Below, one piece after another: positions 53,197 to 63,129 of a stretch of DNA of 64,000 nucleotides. Positions within the stretch are counted from its first letter, which is position 1; every line of letters starts with the position of its first letter. Both the position numbers and the translations under genes were made by a program. Under the pieces are notes generated by a model. That model was not told where the DNA came from and did not search any database. It saw only the letters and a program-made list of their open reading frames with translations. The stretch is taken from positions 414,360 to 478,359 of the forward strand of contig NZ_JACHLP010000006.1 of NCBI RefSeq assembly GCF_014204525.1. The letters run 5' to 3'. The DNA is from Roseateles oligotrophus (GTDB taxonomy: Bacteria > Pseudomonadota > Gammaproteobacteria > Burkholderiales > Burkholderiaceae_C).

Positions 53197-54120
53197 TTAT
53201 TGCTTGGCAGACCTGCGCCCCAGCCCCCAGATGCTCAGCAAGAGCAGCACGCCACCGATCCACTGCCAGGCGCTCAGTCGCTCGCCGAGCAAGAGCGCGG
53301 CCAGCGCCGTGGCGGTGAGGGGTTCGATCAAGGTGGCCACGGTCAGGGCGGTCGGGCTCAGCCTGGCCGCGCCCCAGCTGAAGGCCAGCAGGGCCAGCGC
53401 CGCCGTCACCACGCCCAGATAGAGGAACCAGGCCTGCGGTGGGATGCCGCTGGGCCATTGCAGCGGCCGGTAGATCGAGGCCAGCGCCATGGCCAGGGCG
53501 GCCACCAGGGTCAGGCAGGCCGCGGCCTGGCCCGAGCCCAGTTGGATTGAAATTCTGCCGCTGACCAAGGTGAAGCCGGCGTAGAGCAAGGCCGAGGCGA
53601 GGGCGTAGGCGATGCCGACGATCAGGTCCTGCTGATCCTTGGCGCTGCTGCCCGTGGCGTGGCTGGAGACGATCAGCAGCGTGCCAGCCAAGGCGGCGGC
53701 CAGGACGAGGATGAGTTGCGCGTCGGCCTTTTCCTGGCCCCGCAAGAGCGCCGCCAGCGTCACGATGACGGGCGGCAGGCAGAGCGCGATCAAGGTGGGG
53801 ATGGCGGCGCCCATGCGCTCAATGCCGAGAAACCAGCACAGCACATAGCCGGCCATGGCCATGCCGGCCAGCAGCACGGTCGGCAGCAGGGGGCGTAAAG
53901 CCTGCCACCGTAGCTGCCTGCCAAAGACGGCCAGCAACACGGCCGCGCCCAGGGCAAAGCGCCAGAACGAGATGTTCTCGGGCCTGAAGCCATGCTGGCT
54001 GATCAGCACATTCACCACCAAAGCCCCGGTGCCCCACAGGAATCCGGCCGAGCAGGCGGCGGCCAGGGCCAGCGCTGCCTGTGACGGCCTGGCTTCAGAG
54101 GGGGCGCTGATGTTGTGCAT
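53197..54120 (-). CDS. DMT-superfamily (EamA) permease
   Basis: The 307-residue polytopic protein has about ten membrane helices in two EamA repeats ([16 protein letters not shown] at the first; [20 protein letters not shown], short form [18 protein letters not shown], at the second). It is probably an exporter of a small metabolite such as an amino acid. ATG 54120 gives MHNIS; an in-frame TTG at 54132 is less likely. It is cotranscribed with the AraC gene downstream. Confidence 0.9.
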   Translation of the reverse strand: MHNISAPSEARPSQAALALAAACSAGFLWGTGALVVNVLISQHGFRPENISFWRFALGAAVLLAVFGRQLRWQALRPLLPTVLLAGMAMAGYVLCWFLGIERMGAAIPTLIALCLPPVIVTLAALLRGQEKADAQLILVLAAALAGTLLIVSSHATGSSAKDQQDLIVGIAYALASALLYAGFTLVSGRISIQLGSGQAAACLTLVAALAMALASIYRPLQWPSGIPPQAWFLYLGVVTAALALLAFSWGAARLSPTALTVATLIEPLTATALAALLLGERLSAWQWIGGVLLLLSIWGLGRRSAKQ

Positions 54121-54223
54121 GGTGGGCGGCAAGGGCAGATGCGCAAGGGGATGGGCTGGGAGGATATGTCACAGACGCCCGCTTCCGAACCCTGCTGCAA
54201 ACCCTCTGCGACAATCCCAGCCC

Positions 54224-55273
54224 ATGAACACGCCTCATGCTCAGCCCCAAACCCTCACCCTCACCCGGCCCGACGACTGGCATCTGCATCTGCGCGATGA
54301 AGCGGCCTTGCGCAGCGTCCTGCCCTACACGGCGGCGCAGTTTGCCCGTGCCATCGTGATGCCCAATCTGCGCCCGCCCGTCACCACGGCGGCCCAGGCC
54401 CAGGCCTATCGCGAGCGCATCCTGGCGGCCTTGCCGGTGGATGCTAACTTCGAGCCCCTGATGACGCTGTACCTGACCGATCTGACCCCGGTCGAGGAGA
54501 TCGCGCGGGCCAAGGCCGCGGGCGTGGTGGCCTTGAAGCTCTACCCGGCCGGTGCCACGACCAATAGCGATGCCGGCGTGACCGATATCCGCAAGTGCTA
54601 CAAGACCCTGGAGGCCATGCAGCGCGCCGGCCTGCCCCTGCTGGTGCATGGCGAGGTGACCGACCCCGAGATTGATGTGTTCGACCGCGAGGCCGTCTTT
54701 ATCGACCGGGTGATGACGCCGCTGCGCCGCGATATGCCCGAGCTGAAAGTGGTGTTCGAGCACATCACCACGCAGGAAGCGGCCGAGTATGTGACGGGGG
54801 CCGACGACTTCACCGCCGCCACGCTGACGCCCCAGCATCTGCTCTACAACCGCAATGCCATCTTCATGGGCGGCCTGCGCCCGCATTACTACTGCCTGCC
54901 CGTGCTCAAGCGCGAGCAGCACCGCCTGGCCTTGTTGAAGGCCGCCACCTCGGGTTCGCACAAATTCTTCCTGGGCACGGACAGCGCCCCCCATGCCTCG
55001 CAGCTGAAGGAGAACTCGGTCTGCGGCGCGGGCTGCTTCACGGCATTGTCGGCGCTGGAGCTGTATGCCGAGGCGTTTGAATCCGTGGGCGCGCTGGACA
55101 AGCTGGAGGCCTTCGCCAGCTTCAACGGCCCGGACTTCTACAACTTGCCGCGCAACACCGGCCAAGTGACCCTGCTCAAGGAAAGCTGGACCCTGCCCAG
55201 CACCGTGCCCTTCGGCGAGGCCCAGCTCAAGCCCTTGCGCGGCGGCGAAACCCTGGCTTGGAAGCTGCGCTGA
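54224..55273 (+). CDS. pyrC: Dihydroorotase (class II, PyrC)
   Basis: This zinc amidohydrolase closes carbamoyl-aspartate to dihydroorotate in pyrimidine synthesis. The 349-residue protein has the metal His pair in DDWHLHLRD (His20, His22), the carboxylated Lys in [14 protein letters not shown], the zinc His in LLVHGEVTD and FEHITTQ, and the catalytic Asp in [11 protein letters not shown] possible -10 GACAAT lies just 10 bp before ATG 54224, so the message may have a very short leader. Confidence 0.97.
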   Translation: MNTPHAQPQTLTLTRPDDWHLHLRDEAALRSVLPYTAAQFARAIVMPNLRPPVTTAAQAQAYRERILAALPVDANFEPLMTLYLTDLTPVEEIARAKAAGVVALKLYPAGATTNSDAGVTDIRKCYKTLEAMQRAGLPLLVHGEVTDPEIDVFDREAVFIDRVMTPLRRDMPELKVVFEHITTQEAAEYVTGADDFTAATLTPQHLLYNRNAIFMGGLRPHYYCLPVLKREQHRLALLKAATSGSHKFFLGTDSAPHASQLKENSVCGAGCFTALSALELYAEAFESVGALDKLEAFASFNGPDFYNLPRNTGQVTLLKESWTLPSTVPFGEAQLKPLRGGETLAWKLR

Positions 55274-56034
55274 CCGACGGCGCTTTGCTCGCCAGCTTCG
55301 AGCAAAGCCTGGGCCAGCCCTGGTTGGCGCCCTATCGTCGCCAGGCCCAGGTCTTGCTGCAGGCCCTGGGCCAGAGCGCTTCGGTGGCCGAGGCCCTGAA
55401 CCGCACGCTTGCGCAGCGCCCACCCATCGCCTTGCCCGGCGGCTTGTTGCGCTTTGTGCCGCAGGCGGCCTTGCCGGCGGGCGAGGCCTACGAGTGCTTT
55501 GTACAGCGGGCGGCCAGCGTGCCCACGCGGGACAACGCCCATGATCTGCTCAACGGCCTGATCTGGCTGCTGTGGCCCCAGCTCAAGGCCAGGCTCAATG
55601 CCTTGCATATGAGCCAGCGCGGTGACGATCTGCGCGGCAGCACCCGTGGCCCCTTGCGCGACGCCTTGACGGTGCTGGATGAAAACGCGGCCTTGCTCAG
55701 CGCGCCCCAGCCCTTGTGCGAGGCCTTGCGGGCGCGCGACTGGCAGCGTCTGTTTGTGAGCCTGAGGCCGCTGTGGCAGCAAGCCCGGCTGCTGCCTTTT
55801 GGCCATGCCTTGCTGGAAAAGCTGATGCAGCCGCGCAAGCCCATCTGCGCCCATGTCTTGATCCTGCCGGCGCTGGACGAGGCCGCGGTCTGCGCCGCGC
55901 TCGACGATGTCGATTGGCTGGCGCGCAAGCCTTTTGTGCCCCTGCCGGTGCTGGGCGTGCCGGGCTGGTGGCCGGCCAATGAGTCGGCCGAGTTTTATGC
56001 CGACCTGCAGGTGTTCAGACCGCCGCGCAACTGA
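55258..56034 (+). CDS. DUF3025-domain protein
   Basis: The 258-residue protein shows the DUF3025 pattern: [19 protein letters not shown] near the middle, then [11 protein letters not shown], and a C-terminal [18 protein letters not shown]. No catalytic motif is known. It begins with TTG 55258 inside the last codons of pyrC (16-bp overlap), so the start is uncertain but the frame is well supported. It is cotranscribed with pyrC; its function is unknown. Confidence 0.85.
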   Translation: MEAALTDGALLASFEQSLGQPWLAPYRRQAQVLLQALGQSASVAEALNRTLAQRPPIALPGGLLRFVPQAALPAGEAYECFVQRAASVPTRDNAHDLLNGLIWLLWPQLKARLNALHMSQRGDDLRGSTRGPLRDALTVLDENAALLSAPQPLCEALRARDWQRLFVSLRPLWQQARLLPFGHALLEKLMQPRKPICAHVLILPALDEAAVCAALDDVDWLARKPFVPLPVLGVPGWWPANESAEFYADLQVFRPPRN

Positions 56035-56085
56035 GGCTTCAGCCTGCGCTAGCATGGCGCGCTACAGAAATCACGGGAGCGCTTC

Positions 56086-57525
56086 TTGCACAGCCTCATC
56101 GGAAGTACCCAAGCCAGGCCGGCGGGGACGGTCATGGTTCTTGTTTTGCAAGCCTTGATGGCCTTGTTTTTAAGCCTGCCACTCCCGGCCTCGGCACAGC
56201 CTGTGGTGCCGGCTGCCGCCTCGACGGTGGCGCAGCCGCCACCTGCCGCCGTGTCGGCCACCGCCCGCCGGGTTTACGAAGCTGCCCGCGCTCAACTGCT
56301 GCAGATCCGTACCTTGCTGAAAAGCCAGGACAGCCAGGCCTCGGTGGGCTCGGGCTTTCTGGTCAGCGAGGACGGCCATGTGCTGACGAACTACCACGTT
56401 ATCAGCCAGCTCGCGCTGGAGCCCGAGCGCTACCGCCTGCGCTATGCCAGCACCGACGGCCAGGAAGGTCAGCTGGAGCTGCTGGACTTCGATGTGCGCC
56501 GCGATCTGGCCTTGCTGCGGGTGGTGGCGGCCAAAGGTGCTGGGCCGGGGCTGAAGAATCGTGCTGCCCTGGGCTTCCGCTCGCCCGCCCAGCCGCTGGC
56601 CAAGGGCGACCGCATCTACAGCATGGGCAATCCGCACGACGTGGCTTTTGCCGTGGTGGAGGGCAATTACAACGGCCTGGTGGAGCGCAGCTTCGATGCG
56701 CTGATCTACTACTCCGGCAGCCTCAATGCCGGCATGAGCGGCGGGCCGGTGCTGGACGAAGCGGGCCGGGTCGTGGGCGTCAATGTCTCGGCCATGTTCT
56801 TCGCCCAGCAGATGAGTTTTCTGGTGCCGGGCGAGTATGCCCAGGCCTTGCTGGAGCGCAGCCGCCATGCCAAGCCCATCACCCAGCCGGCCTGGGCGCG
56901 CTTGCGTGAGCAGTTGCTGGCCTACCAGGAAGAACTGAGCGCGCGCTTCATCGCCCAGCCCTGGCAGGAGCCGGTGCTGGGCAGCGCCGACCGCTACCGC
57001 CTGCCGGTGCCGCAGGAGCTGTTCATGCGCTGCTGGGGCCGGGGCACGCCGGCCGACGCCAAGGGCCTGGACTTCCAGCGTTCGCAATGCCGTATGGAGC
57101 ATGCGCTCTTCATCAACGGCGGCCTGCAGACCGGCTATCTGTCCATGAGCCATGAGGTTTATGAGGGCGAGAAGCTGGGGGTTTTGCGCTTTGCCAAGCA
57201 GTACTCGGCCAGCTTCCGCAATGAACGCATGGGCCGCGACGACAAGGTCCGCACCGCCCCGTTTTGCAAGGAGGAATTTGTCTCGCGCGAGGGCCTGCCC
57301 CTGCGCGCCGTGATCTGCCTGCGGGCCTACCGCAAGCTGCCCGGCCTGCATGATTTGAGCGTGCTGGTGACGACGGTGGATGCGTCCACCCAGGGCGCCC
57401 TGGGCCGCTTCAATGCCGCGGGCCTGAGTTTTGACAATGCGCTGAAATTGAGCGCCCACTATCTTGAGGGCTTTGGATGGACGGCCAAGAACAAGCAGCA
57501 GAACAGCGGCGGCGGAGCGAAGTGA
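56086..57525 (+). CDS. Secreted trypsin-like serine protease
   Basis: The 479-residue protein starts with a signal peptide (VLVLQALMALFLSLPLPASA), then a trypsin-like domain (about 85-270): His in LTNYHVIS, Asp in RRDLALLRV and Ser in LNAGMSGGPV, all three intact. The C-terminal 210 residues form a cysteine-containing domain I do not recognise. There is no PDZ domain, unlike DegP. TTG 56086 has GGGAG 6 bp upstream; ATG 56134 is the alternative. Its stop overlaps the FHA gene start (TGATG), so the two are coupled. Confidence 0.87.
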   Translation: MHSLIGSTQARPAGTVMVLVLQALMALFLSLPLPASAQPVVPAAASTVAQPPPAAVSATARRVYEAARAQLLQIRTLLKSQDSQASVGSGFLVSEDGHVLTNYHVISQLALEPERYRLRYASTDGQEGQLELLDFDVRRDLALLRVVAAKGAGPGLKNRAALGFRSPAQPLAKGDRIYSMGNPHDVAFAVVEGNYNGLVERSFDALIYYSGSLNAGMSGGPVLDEAGRVVGVNVSAMFFAQQMSFLVPGEYAQALLERSRHAKPITQPAWARLREQLLAYQEELSARFIAQPWQEPVLGSADRYRLPVPQELFMRCWGRGTPADAKGLDFQRSQCRMEHALFINGGLQTGYLSMSHEVYEGEKLGVLRFAKQYSASFRNERMGRDDKVRTAPFCKEEFVSREGLPLRAVICLRAYRKLPGLHDLSVLVTTVDASTQGALGRFNAAGLSFDNALKLSAHYLEGFGWTAKNKQQNSGGGAK

Positions 57526-58544
57526 TGGAGCAGCCGCGCATCGCCGTGTTGGAGTTGCTGGGCCGCGAGGCCCAGGTCTTGCGGGTGCAGCGCGTCACGC
57601 AGTGGCCGCTGCGCATCGGCCGCTCGGCCGCCTGCGAACTGGTGCTGGACGACCCTCATCTGGCCGCCGAGCATGCCCGGCTGGACTGGACGGAAGCCGG
57701 CCCCCAATTGACGCTGCTGCCCAGCCTGAACGGCGGCTGGCTGGGCGAGCGCCGCCTGCAGGCGGGTGAGGTGGTCGGTCTGGAGGAGTCCGGTCAATTC
57801 CAGCTGGGTGCCAGCCAGCTGCGCTGGCGCAGCCTGGGCGCGAGCCTGGCGCCCGAACAGCCGCTGGAGCCCCACCAGCATCGCCTGCAGGCCGCCCAGC
57901 AGCCGCGGACCGGCTTCGTGCCGGTCCTGGCTTTGCTGCTGTTTTGGCTGGCCTTGCTGGCGGGCCGGCAGTGGTCACAGCTCAATCCGGGTGGACCCTG
58001 GATGGATTACAGCGTGGCCTTGCTGGGCCCGCTGGCGGGCTTGCTGGCCTGGGCGGGCTTTTGCGCCTTGCTGACCCAGTTGTTCCGACACCGCTTCCCC
58101 TTTGCCGCCCATCTGCGCATCGCCCTGCGGCTGCTGATTCTGCGGCTGCTGCTGGGCCTGGCATTGCCGGCCCTGGCCTATGCTTTTTCATGGCCCCGCC
58201 TGATGGTGCTGGAGGACTTGGCCGATATGTTTGGCCTGGCCCTGTTGCTGAGCTGGCATGCCAGCCTGATTTGGCCGGTCCGGCGAACGCAGGCCCGCAT
58301 CGCCATCGGTCTGACGGCGCTGGCCTGCCTGGCTCTGGGCCTGGAGCTGGCCCATCGCCAGCAGCAGCAATACTGGCTGGGCCCGGCCTATCTGAGCGCC
58401 TTGCCGCCGCCGGCCCTGCGCCTGGTGGAGCCCAAGCCGGTGAGCGAGCTGATCGCGTCCCTGCGGCCCCTGGAGGCCGAGCTGGCCCGCCAGGCCAAGA
58501 AGGAGAGCGAGCAGGTGGGCGTGAGCGTCGAGCTGGAGGATTGA
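57525..58544 (+). CDS. FHA-domain membrane protein
   Basis: The 339-residue protein has an N-terminal FHA domain (residues 1-110) with LRIGRSAACELVLDD and EHARLDW, the Arg/Ser/His pattern that binds phosphothreonine. About five membrane helices follow (130-295), then a short cytoplasmic tail rich in Glu and Lys. It overlaps the protease gene (TGATG). Together they suggest a membrane complex in which FHA recognition steers or is linked to periplasmic proteolysis; this is inference. No Ser/Thr kinase is in the window. Confidence 0.85.
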   Translation: MEQPRIAVLELLGREAQVLRVQRVTQWPLRIGRSAACELVLDDPHLAAEHARLDWTEAGPQLTLLPSLNGGWLGERRLQAGEVVGLEESGQFQLGASQLRWRSLGASLAPEQPLEPHQHRLQAAQQPRTGFVPVLALLLFWLALLAGRQWSQLNPGGPWMDYSVALLGPLAGLLAWAGFCALLTQLFRHRFPFAAHLRIALRLLILRLLLGLALPALAYAFSWPRLMVLEDLADMFGLALLLSWHASLIWPVRRTQARIAIGLTALACLALGLELAHRQQQQYWLGPAYLSALPPPALRLVEPKPVSELIASLRPLEAELARQAKKESEQVGVSVELED

Positions 58545-58548
58545 GCCC

Positions 58549-59478
58549 TCAAGCGGGCAGGAAGCCTTCGATCGAGAGATAGCGCTCGCCGGTGTCGTAG
58601 TTGAAGCCCAGCACGCGGGCATTGGGGCTGAGCTCGGGCAGCTTCTGTGCGATGGCGGCCAGGGTGGCGCCGCTGGAGATGCCGACCAGCAGGCCTTCCT
58701 CGCGCGCGCAACGGCGGGCGTATTCGCGCGCCGGCTCGGCGTCGACCTGGATCACGCCGTTCAGCAGATCGGTGTGCAGATTGGCCGGGATGAAGCCCGC
58801 GCCTATGCCCTGGATGGGGTGGGGGCTGGGTGCGCCGCCGCTGATGACGGGCGAGGCGCTGGGCTCCACCGCGAACACCTGCAGGTTTGACCAGGCCTTT
58901 TTCAGCACCTGGGCGCAGCCGCTGATATGGCCGCCCGTGCCCACGCCGGTGATCAGCACGTCCAGGCCCTCGGGGAAGTCGTTCAGGATTTCCTGGGCGG
59001 TCGTGCGCACATGGACGGCGACGTTAGCCGGGTTCTCGAACTGCTGGGGAATCCAGGCGCCGGGGTTTTGCGCCTGCAACTCCTGGGCGCGGGCGATGGC
59101 GCCCTTCATGCCCTTCTCGCGCGGGGTCAGGTCAAACGTGGCGCCATAGGCCAGCATCAAACGCCGACGCTCGACGGACATGCTGTCCGGCATCACCAGG
59201 ATCAGTTTGTAGCCCTTGACGGCGGCCACCATGGCCAGGCCCACGCCGGTATTGCCCGAGGTCGGCTCGATGATGGTGCCGCCGGGCTGCAGCAGGCCGC
59301 GGGCTTCGGCGTCCTCCACCATCGCCAGGGCGATGCGGTCCTTGATCGAACCGCCGGGATTGCTGCGCTCCGACTTGACCCAGACCTGCTGGCCGGCGCT
59401 CGCGATGCCGTTGAACAGGCGCTGCAGACGGATATGGGGGGTGTTGCCAATGGTGGCGAGGACGTTGTTGGCTTTCAT
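58549..59478 (-). CDS. cysK: Cysteine synthase (O-acetylserine sulfhydrylase)
   Basis: The 309-residue PLP enzyme has the Schiff-base Lys46 in NPGGSIKDR, the SGNTGVGLA phosphate loop, [10 protein letters not shown] and the closing ISSGATLAA. It makes cysteine from O-acetylserine and sulfide. It looks closer to CysK than CysM (MSVERRRLM and KGMKGAI). ATG 59478 starts at the conserved N-terminus; the open frame beyond it is spurious. It converges with the FHA gene (4 bp apart). Confidence 0.94.
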   Translation of the reverse strand: MKANNVLATIGNTPHIRLQRLFNGIASAGQQVWVKSERSNPGGSIKDRIALAMVEDAEARGLLQPGGTIIEPTSGNTGVGLAMVAAVKGYKLILVMPDSMSVERRRLMLAYGATFDLTPREKGMKGAIARAQELQAQNPGAWIPQQFENPANVAVHVRTTAQEILNDFPEGLDVLITGVGTGGHISGCAQVLKKAWSNLQVFAVEPSASPVISGGAPSPHPIQGIGAGFIPANLHTDLLNGVIQVDAEPAREYARRCAREEGLLVGISSGATLAAIAQKLPELSPNARVLGFNYDTGERYLSIEGFLPA

Positions 59479-59679
59479 GAGGCGGGTTCTCCTGCGGGTG
59501 GTTTGCGAATGCAAACACGGATGCGCGGAATGGTAGCGCGGCGCCCGCGGCCCCGCGATGGCGGCCCGATGTATTGTTCGCTCGGAGTAGGGCCGGACTT
59601 GTGCCGGGCCCGGCCCGCCCCTTACGCGCGCTCCCGCCCCTACCGGCCGCACCGGGCGTTTGCCCATGAACGGCCAGGA

Positions 59680-61536
59680 TCAATGGGCGTGCCCGTGCTC
59701 GCCGCCAGGCTCGTCGGCAGGCTTGTGCGCATGGATCACGCCCGCCAGGCTCAGGCTGCGGGCGGCAGTCGCCAGGCACAGGTCGGAGGTTGCGCAACTC
59801 AGTTTGTCCGGGCTCTGTGCCTGCGTCTGTGCCTTCAGTTGGTAAACCTGCTGGTCCTGCTTGATGGCGCCGGTCACGACAAGATCGGCCAGTTGCTCAC
59901 GCGGAATCTTCAGCGGGTTCTTGTCCAGCAAGGTGAAGTCCGCCAGCTTGCCGACCTCGATCGAGCCCTTGTCCTTTTCCTCGAAGTACTGGTAGGCGGC
60001 CCACAAGGTCAGGGCTTTCAACCCCACCAGCGGTGTCACACGGTGCTCGGCGCCTAGCACCTTGCCCGTGCGGCTCGTCCGGTTGACGGTGGCCGACAGC
60101 ACACGGATCGAGCTGGGCAGGGCCACCGGGGCGTCGTGGTGCGAGCTGAAAATCATGCCGCGCTCCATCGCCCAACCGGTCGGTGAGATGTTCTGGGCGC
60201 GTTCATTGCCGAGCACCGAGTCACGGTGCCAGTCGCCCCAGTAAAAGGTATGCATGGGGAAGAAGGACGGCATGATGCCCAAGTCCTGGAAGGCCTGCAC
60301 CTGATCCAGCCGCGCGGTCTGGGCGTGAATGGCCACCGGGCGCCGATCGGAACGCCCCAGCTTTTCCTCGGCCTTGCGCACCGCGCCGATGTATTGGTCG
60401 ATGGCGGCATCCCCATTGACATGGGCCAGCACCTGCCAGCCCTTGCTGAAGGCGCGCGCCACCAGGTCGTCCAGCTGGCTGTCTTGCTTGAATGTGGGGT
60501 AGCCCGCGTAATCGGCCGTCTGGCCCTCGGGCGCCTTGAAATAGGGCTTGCTCAGCCAGGCCGTCTTGCCTTGGGGGGAGCCGTCCAGATTGAGCTTGAC
60601 GCCGCCGATGCGAAAGTGATTCTTGTAGGCTCTGGACACCCAGGGGCTGTCCATCGAGGCTTCTGACGAGGCCATGTCCGTGTAGGCAACCACATCGATC
60701 TTCAAGTCGCCCTTTTGGGCGGATTGCCCGAAGGTCTTGATGGCGGCGGCCGTCGCTCGCCCCTCTTGCGCGGTCGTGTAGCCGAACTTCAGGTACAGAT
60801 CCTGGCCCGCTTTGACCATGGCCTGGTTTTCGGCATCACCCAGTTTTCCCATCAGGGAGAAGAGCGCGCCGAAGAAGGCGTTCTCTTCCAGCACGCCATT
60901 GGGCTCTTGTGAACCCTCGCGGCGGCGGATGGTGCCACCGGCCGGGTTCTTGCTGTCTTTGTTGAGATTGAACAGGGCCAGCGCCTTGCTGTTGACGGCG
61001 CCCAGATGTCCGCTTTGATGAATGATTAGCACCGGCACCTCCTTGGAGATCAGGTCCAGTTCATCACGGGTCGGATGGCGCTGCTCGGCCAATTGCGAAT
61101 CGTCATAGCCAAAGCCGATGATGAACCCCAGCTTTTTTGTGACGGGGTTGCTTTGCGTCTCGCGCAAGATCTTCACCAGCGTCGGAATATCGTTGACCGT
61201 GCCATCGGGGGCCGGCAGGATATTGGCAGATGCCGCCTGAAAACCGACATTGAATATATGACCGTGGCCGTCGATGAAACCGGGCAGCATGGTCTGCCCC
61301 TTCAGGTCCACCACGCGCGTCTTGCTGCCCTTGAGCTTGAGGACTTCGTCCTTGTCGCCGACCTTGAGGATGCGCCCCTTGCTCACGGCAACGGCCTGCG
61401 CTGCGGGCTGCAACTCGTTGATGGTGATGATGTCTCCGCCCAGATAAATCGTGTCTGCCGCTGGCGTGGCCGCGCAAGCGGCTCCGGTGCAAATCAAACT
61501 CACTGCGATCGTCATCGAACTGAATGCGACTTTCAT
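59680..61536 (-). CDS. Secreted amidohydrolase (YtcJ-like, amidohydrolase 3 family)
   Basis: The 618-residue protein has a signal peptide (MTIAVSLICTGAACA) and an amidohydrolase fold: metal His pair in LPGFIDGHGHI, further His in HVNGDAA, HAQTA and SSHHDAPV. Its C-terminus is His-rich (AHKPADEPGGEHGHAH), perhaps for metal supply. The YtcJ family includes amidases and N-acyl deacetylases; the substrate is unknown. ATG 61536 precedes the signal peptide with a GAAAG-type ribosome site. It stands alone. Confidence 0.9.
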   Translation of the reverse strand: MKVAFSSMTIAVSLICTGAACAATPAADTIYLGGDIITINELQPAAQAVAVSKGRILKVGDKDEVLKLKGSKTRVVDLKGQTMLPGFIDGHGHIFNVGFQAASANILPAPDGTVNDIPTLVKILRETQSNPVTKKLGFIIGFGYDDSQLAEQRHPTRDELDLISKEVPVLIIHQSGHLGAVNSKALALFNLNKDSKNPAGGTIRRREGSQEPNGVLEENAFFGALFSLMGKLGDAENQAMVKAGQDLYLKFGYTTAQEGRATAAAIKTFGQSAQKGDLKIDVVAYTDMASSEASMDSPWVSRAYKNHFRIGGVKLNLDGSPQGKTAWLSKPYFKAPEGQTADYAGYPTFKQDSQLDDLVARAFSKGWQVLAHVNGDAAIDQYIGAVRKAEEKLGRSDRRPVAIHAQTARLDQVQAFQDLGIMPSFFPMHTFYWGDWHRDSVLGNERAQNISPTGWAMERGMIFSSHHDAPVALPSSIRVLSATVNRTSRTGKVLGAEHRVTPLVGLKALTLWAAYQYFEEKDKGSIEVGKLADFTLLDKNPLKIPREQLADLVVTGAIKQDQQVYQLKAQTQAQSPDKLSCATSDLCLATAARSLSLAGVIHAHKPADEPGGEHGHAH

Positions 61537-61991
61537 AGATTTCTTTCGTAGATTGCAACTGGACGGTTGCGAGGTTTGCCATGGGGACTCGGCGGGAGCA
61601 GGGGGGATGAGACTGTCTGTGTGGCTGAGGAATTCTGGGTTGGCTCCCTTCATGGTAGGGCTCGAAGCTCGGTGAAGTGATGTTTTCCAACACATTTGAC
61701 GGGCTATTGGCTTGTAAATTACTTGATCTTCCCTTGGCGTGAAACACGCTGCAGACCGGTCAAGTAGTGGGTTATGCAGTGGTTCTGCCGCTGGGGAAGT
61801 CCGGCTGCGAAGGCCGTAAGGGCCTGAAAAGACTGGGTGGGGGAGGGGCGGGAAAACGGCGTGGGCTGAGCGACTGATTCTCCAAAGCTGGTGAAATCAG
61901 TGGACTGCTGCGCATCAGGCTTGCAACCTTTTTGCCGGGCTTGCGTCTATACCGAGGCATCGGCTTCGATGCGCATCAAGAGGACCTCGCC
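61537..61991. other. Long divergent spacer before arsI-sigZ
   Basis: This 455-bp spacer between the amidohydrolase and arsI-like genes has no supportable gene. It must hold the amidohydrolase promoter (leftward) and the arsI promoter (rightward, see 61922-61951). A perfect GCATCG-GCTT-CGATGC hairpin at 61957-61972 would lie at the start of the arsI leader. Confidence 0.4.
61922..61951 (+). promoter_or_regulatory. ECF-sigma-type promoter candidate upstream of arsI-sigZ
   Basis: TGCAAC (61922-61927) and CGTC (61944-61947, in CGTCTATA) are separated by 16 bp, the layout of many ECF sigma promoters (TGAAAC-16-CGTC type). It lies 41 bp before the arsI start. Because the second gene of the operon encodes an ECF sigma factor, autoregulation is plausible. 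The match is by eye from one site. Confidence 0.5.
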
Positions 61992-62504
61992 ATGAAACGC
62001 TTTCATGTTCATCTCGCCGTTCAGAGCCTGGACGCCAGCATCGCCTTCTACAGCCGGCTTTTCGGCCAGGCCCCCGCCAAGCAGCGGGACGATTACGCCA
62101 AATGGATGCTGGACGATCCCGGCCTGAACTTCGCCATCTCCTCGCGCGGCCATGCCGCGGGCCTGAACCACTTTGGCTTCCAGGTCGATTCCAGCGAGGA
62201 GTTGGCGGGCTTGAAGCGCCTGGCCCAGGCCGCTGCCGGTGCGGCCCAGGTGCTCGACCAGGACGCCGCCGCCTGCTGCTACGCCCGCAGCGAAAAGCAT
62301 TGGACGCTGGACCCGCAAGGCCTGGCCTGGGAGCATTTCCATACGCTCGACGATGCGCCCGAGTTCGGCCAGGACGGGGCCGATCAAAGCGGCGCCTGCT
62401 GCATCCCCTTGCGGGCCTCGGCAGACGATGGGCCGCAGGCCAGGGGCCAATGCTGCCTGCCGCGGAGCGCTGTGGCGCCGACCCAGGGGGCTTGCTGTGG
62501 CTGA
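61992..62504 (+). CDS. arsI: ArsI/CadI-like VOC protein with vicinal cysteines
   Basis: The 170-residue VOC protein matches ArsI, the C-As lyase that demethylates trivalent organoarsenicals, and cadmium-induced CadI. It has the N-terminal HVHLAV, FYSRLFG, the DYAKWMLDDP block, His60 in LNHFGF, the vicinal pair Cys95-Cys96 in AACCYARSEKHW, and Glu114 in AWEHFHTL. The 50-residue tail adds three more cysteine pairs (136-137, 154-155, 168-169). Its stop overlaps the sigma gene start by 8 bp. Substrate could be arsenical, cadmium or another soft metal. Confidence 0.85.
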   Translation: MKRFHVHLAVQSLDASIAFYSRLFGQAPAKQRDDYAKWMLDDPGLNFAISSRGHAAGLNHFGFQVDSSEELAGLKRLAQAAAGAAQVLDQDAAACCYARSEKHWTLDPQGLAWEHFHTLDDAPEFGQDGADQSGACCIPLRASADDGPQARGQCCLPRSAVAPTQGACCG

Positions 62505-63129
62505 GGCGCCGCCGCCCGCGATGGATCTGGCCGCCGCCTTTGCCGAGCTGCGCGAGGGCATGCGGGCCTATGTGCGCAGGCGGGGGGCCGAGCCGGCCCT
62601 GGCGGACGATCTGGTGCAGGATGTTTTCCTCAAAGCCAGCGTGGCGCTCCGGGGCGCGCACGCGCCGCGCCATCTGCCGGCCTGGCTGTACGCCGCCCTG
62701 CGCAGCGCGCTGGCCGATCACTACCGGGCGGCCCGTCCGCAGCCGCTGGCGCTGGACGAGGTAGAGGCCGAGCTGGGGGCCGGCTTGAGCGCAGCGGCCC
62801 TGCAGGAGCAGCCGGCGCTGGCGCATCAGCAACTGGCCCAGTGCCTGCGCCCCTTGCTCGGGCAACTGCCCGCCATTTACGGCGCGGCCCTGATCGCCAC
62901 CGATCTCGAGGGCCTCCGTCTGGCCGAGGCGGCCGCCCGTCAAGGCCTCAGCCTGGCGGCGATGAAGAGCCGGGTGAGCCGGGCGCGTGCATTGTTGAGA
63001 GCGCGGCTGCTGGCCTGTTGCGAGCCGCAGTTCTCGCAAGGCCTGGTCGACGACTACCGGCGCAAGCAGGCCAAGGCCGCGGGCTGCGCGGGCGCTGGCT
63101 GTGCAAGCGGCGGCAAGACCGGCGCCTGA
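62497..63129 (+). CDS. sigZ: SigZ-type ECF sigma factor with Cys-rich tail
   Basis: The 210-residue protein has sigma-70 region 2 (about residues 25-90, ADDLVQDVFLKASVAL) and region 4 (about 120-180, GLRLAEAAARQGLSLAAMKSRV). The last 40 residues contain a Cys pair in LLACCEPQ and two more in GCAGAGC, as in the SigZ group. GTG 62497 has AGGGGG upstream; an ATG at 62521 is an alternative. No anti-sigma factor gene is beside it. The cysteines may sense redox or metal, inference only. It is cotranscribed with arsI. Confidence 0.87.
   Translation: MAEAPPPAMDLAAAFAELREGMRAYVRRRGAEPALADDLVQDVFLKASVALRGAHAPRHLPAWLYAALRSALADHYRAARPQPLALDEVEAELGAGLSAAALQEQPALAHQQLAQCLRPLLGQLPAIYGAALIATDLEGLRLAEAAARQGLSLAAMKSRVSRARALLRARLLACCEPQFSQGLVDDYRRKQAKAAGCAGAGCASGGKTGA

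Noticed and set aside
61103-61747. 214-codon minus-strand frame at the start of the amidohydrolase
   Set aside because: It overlaps the signal peptide and N-terminal metal motif of the real gene in another frame.
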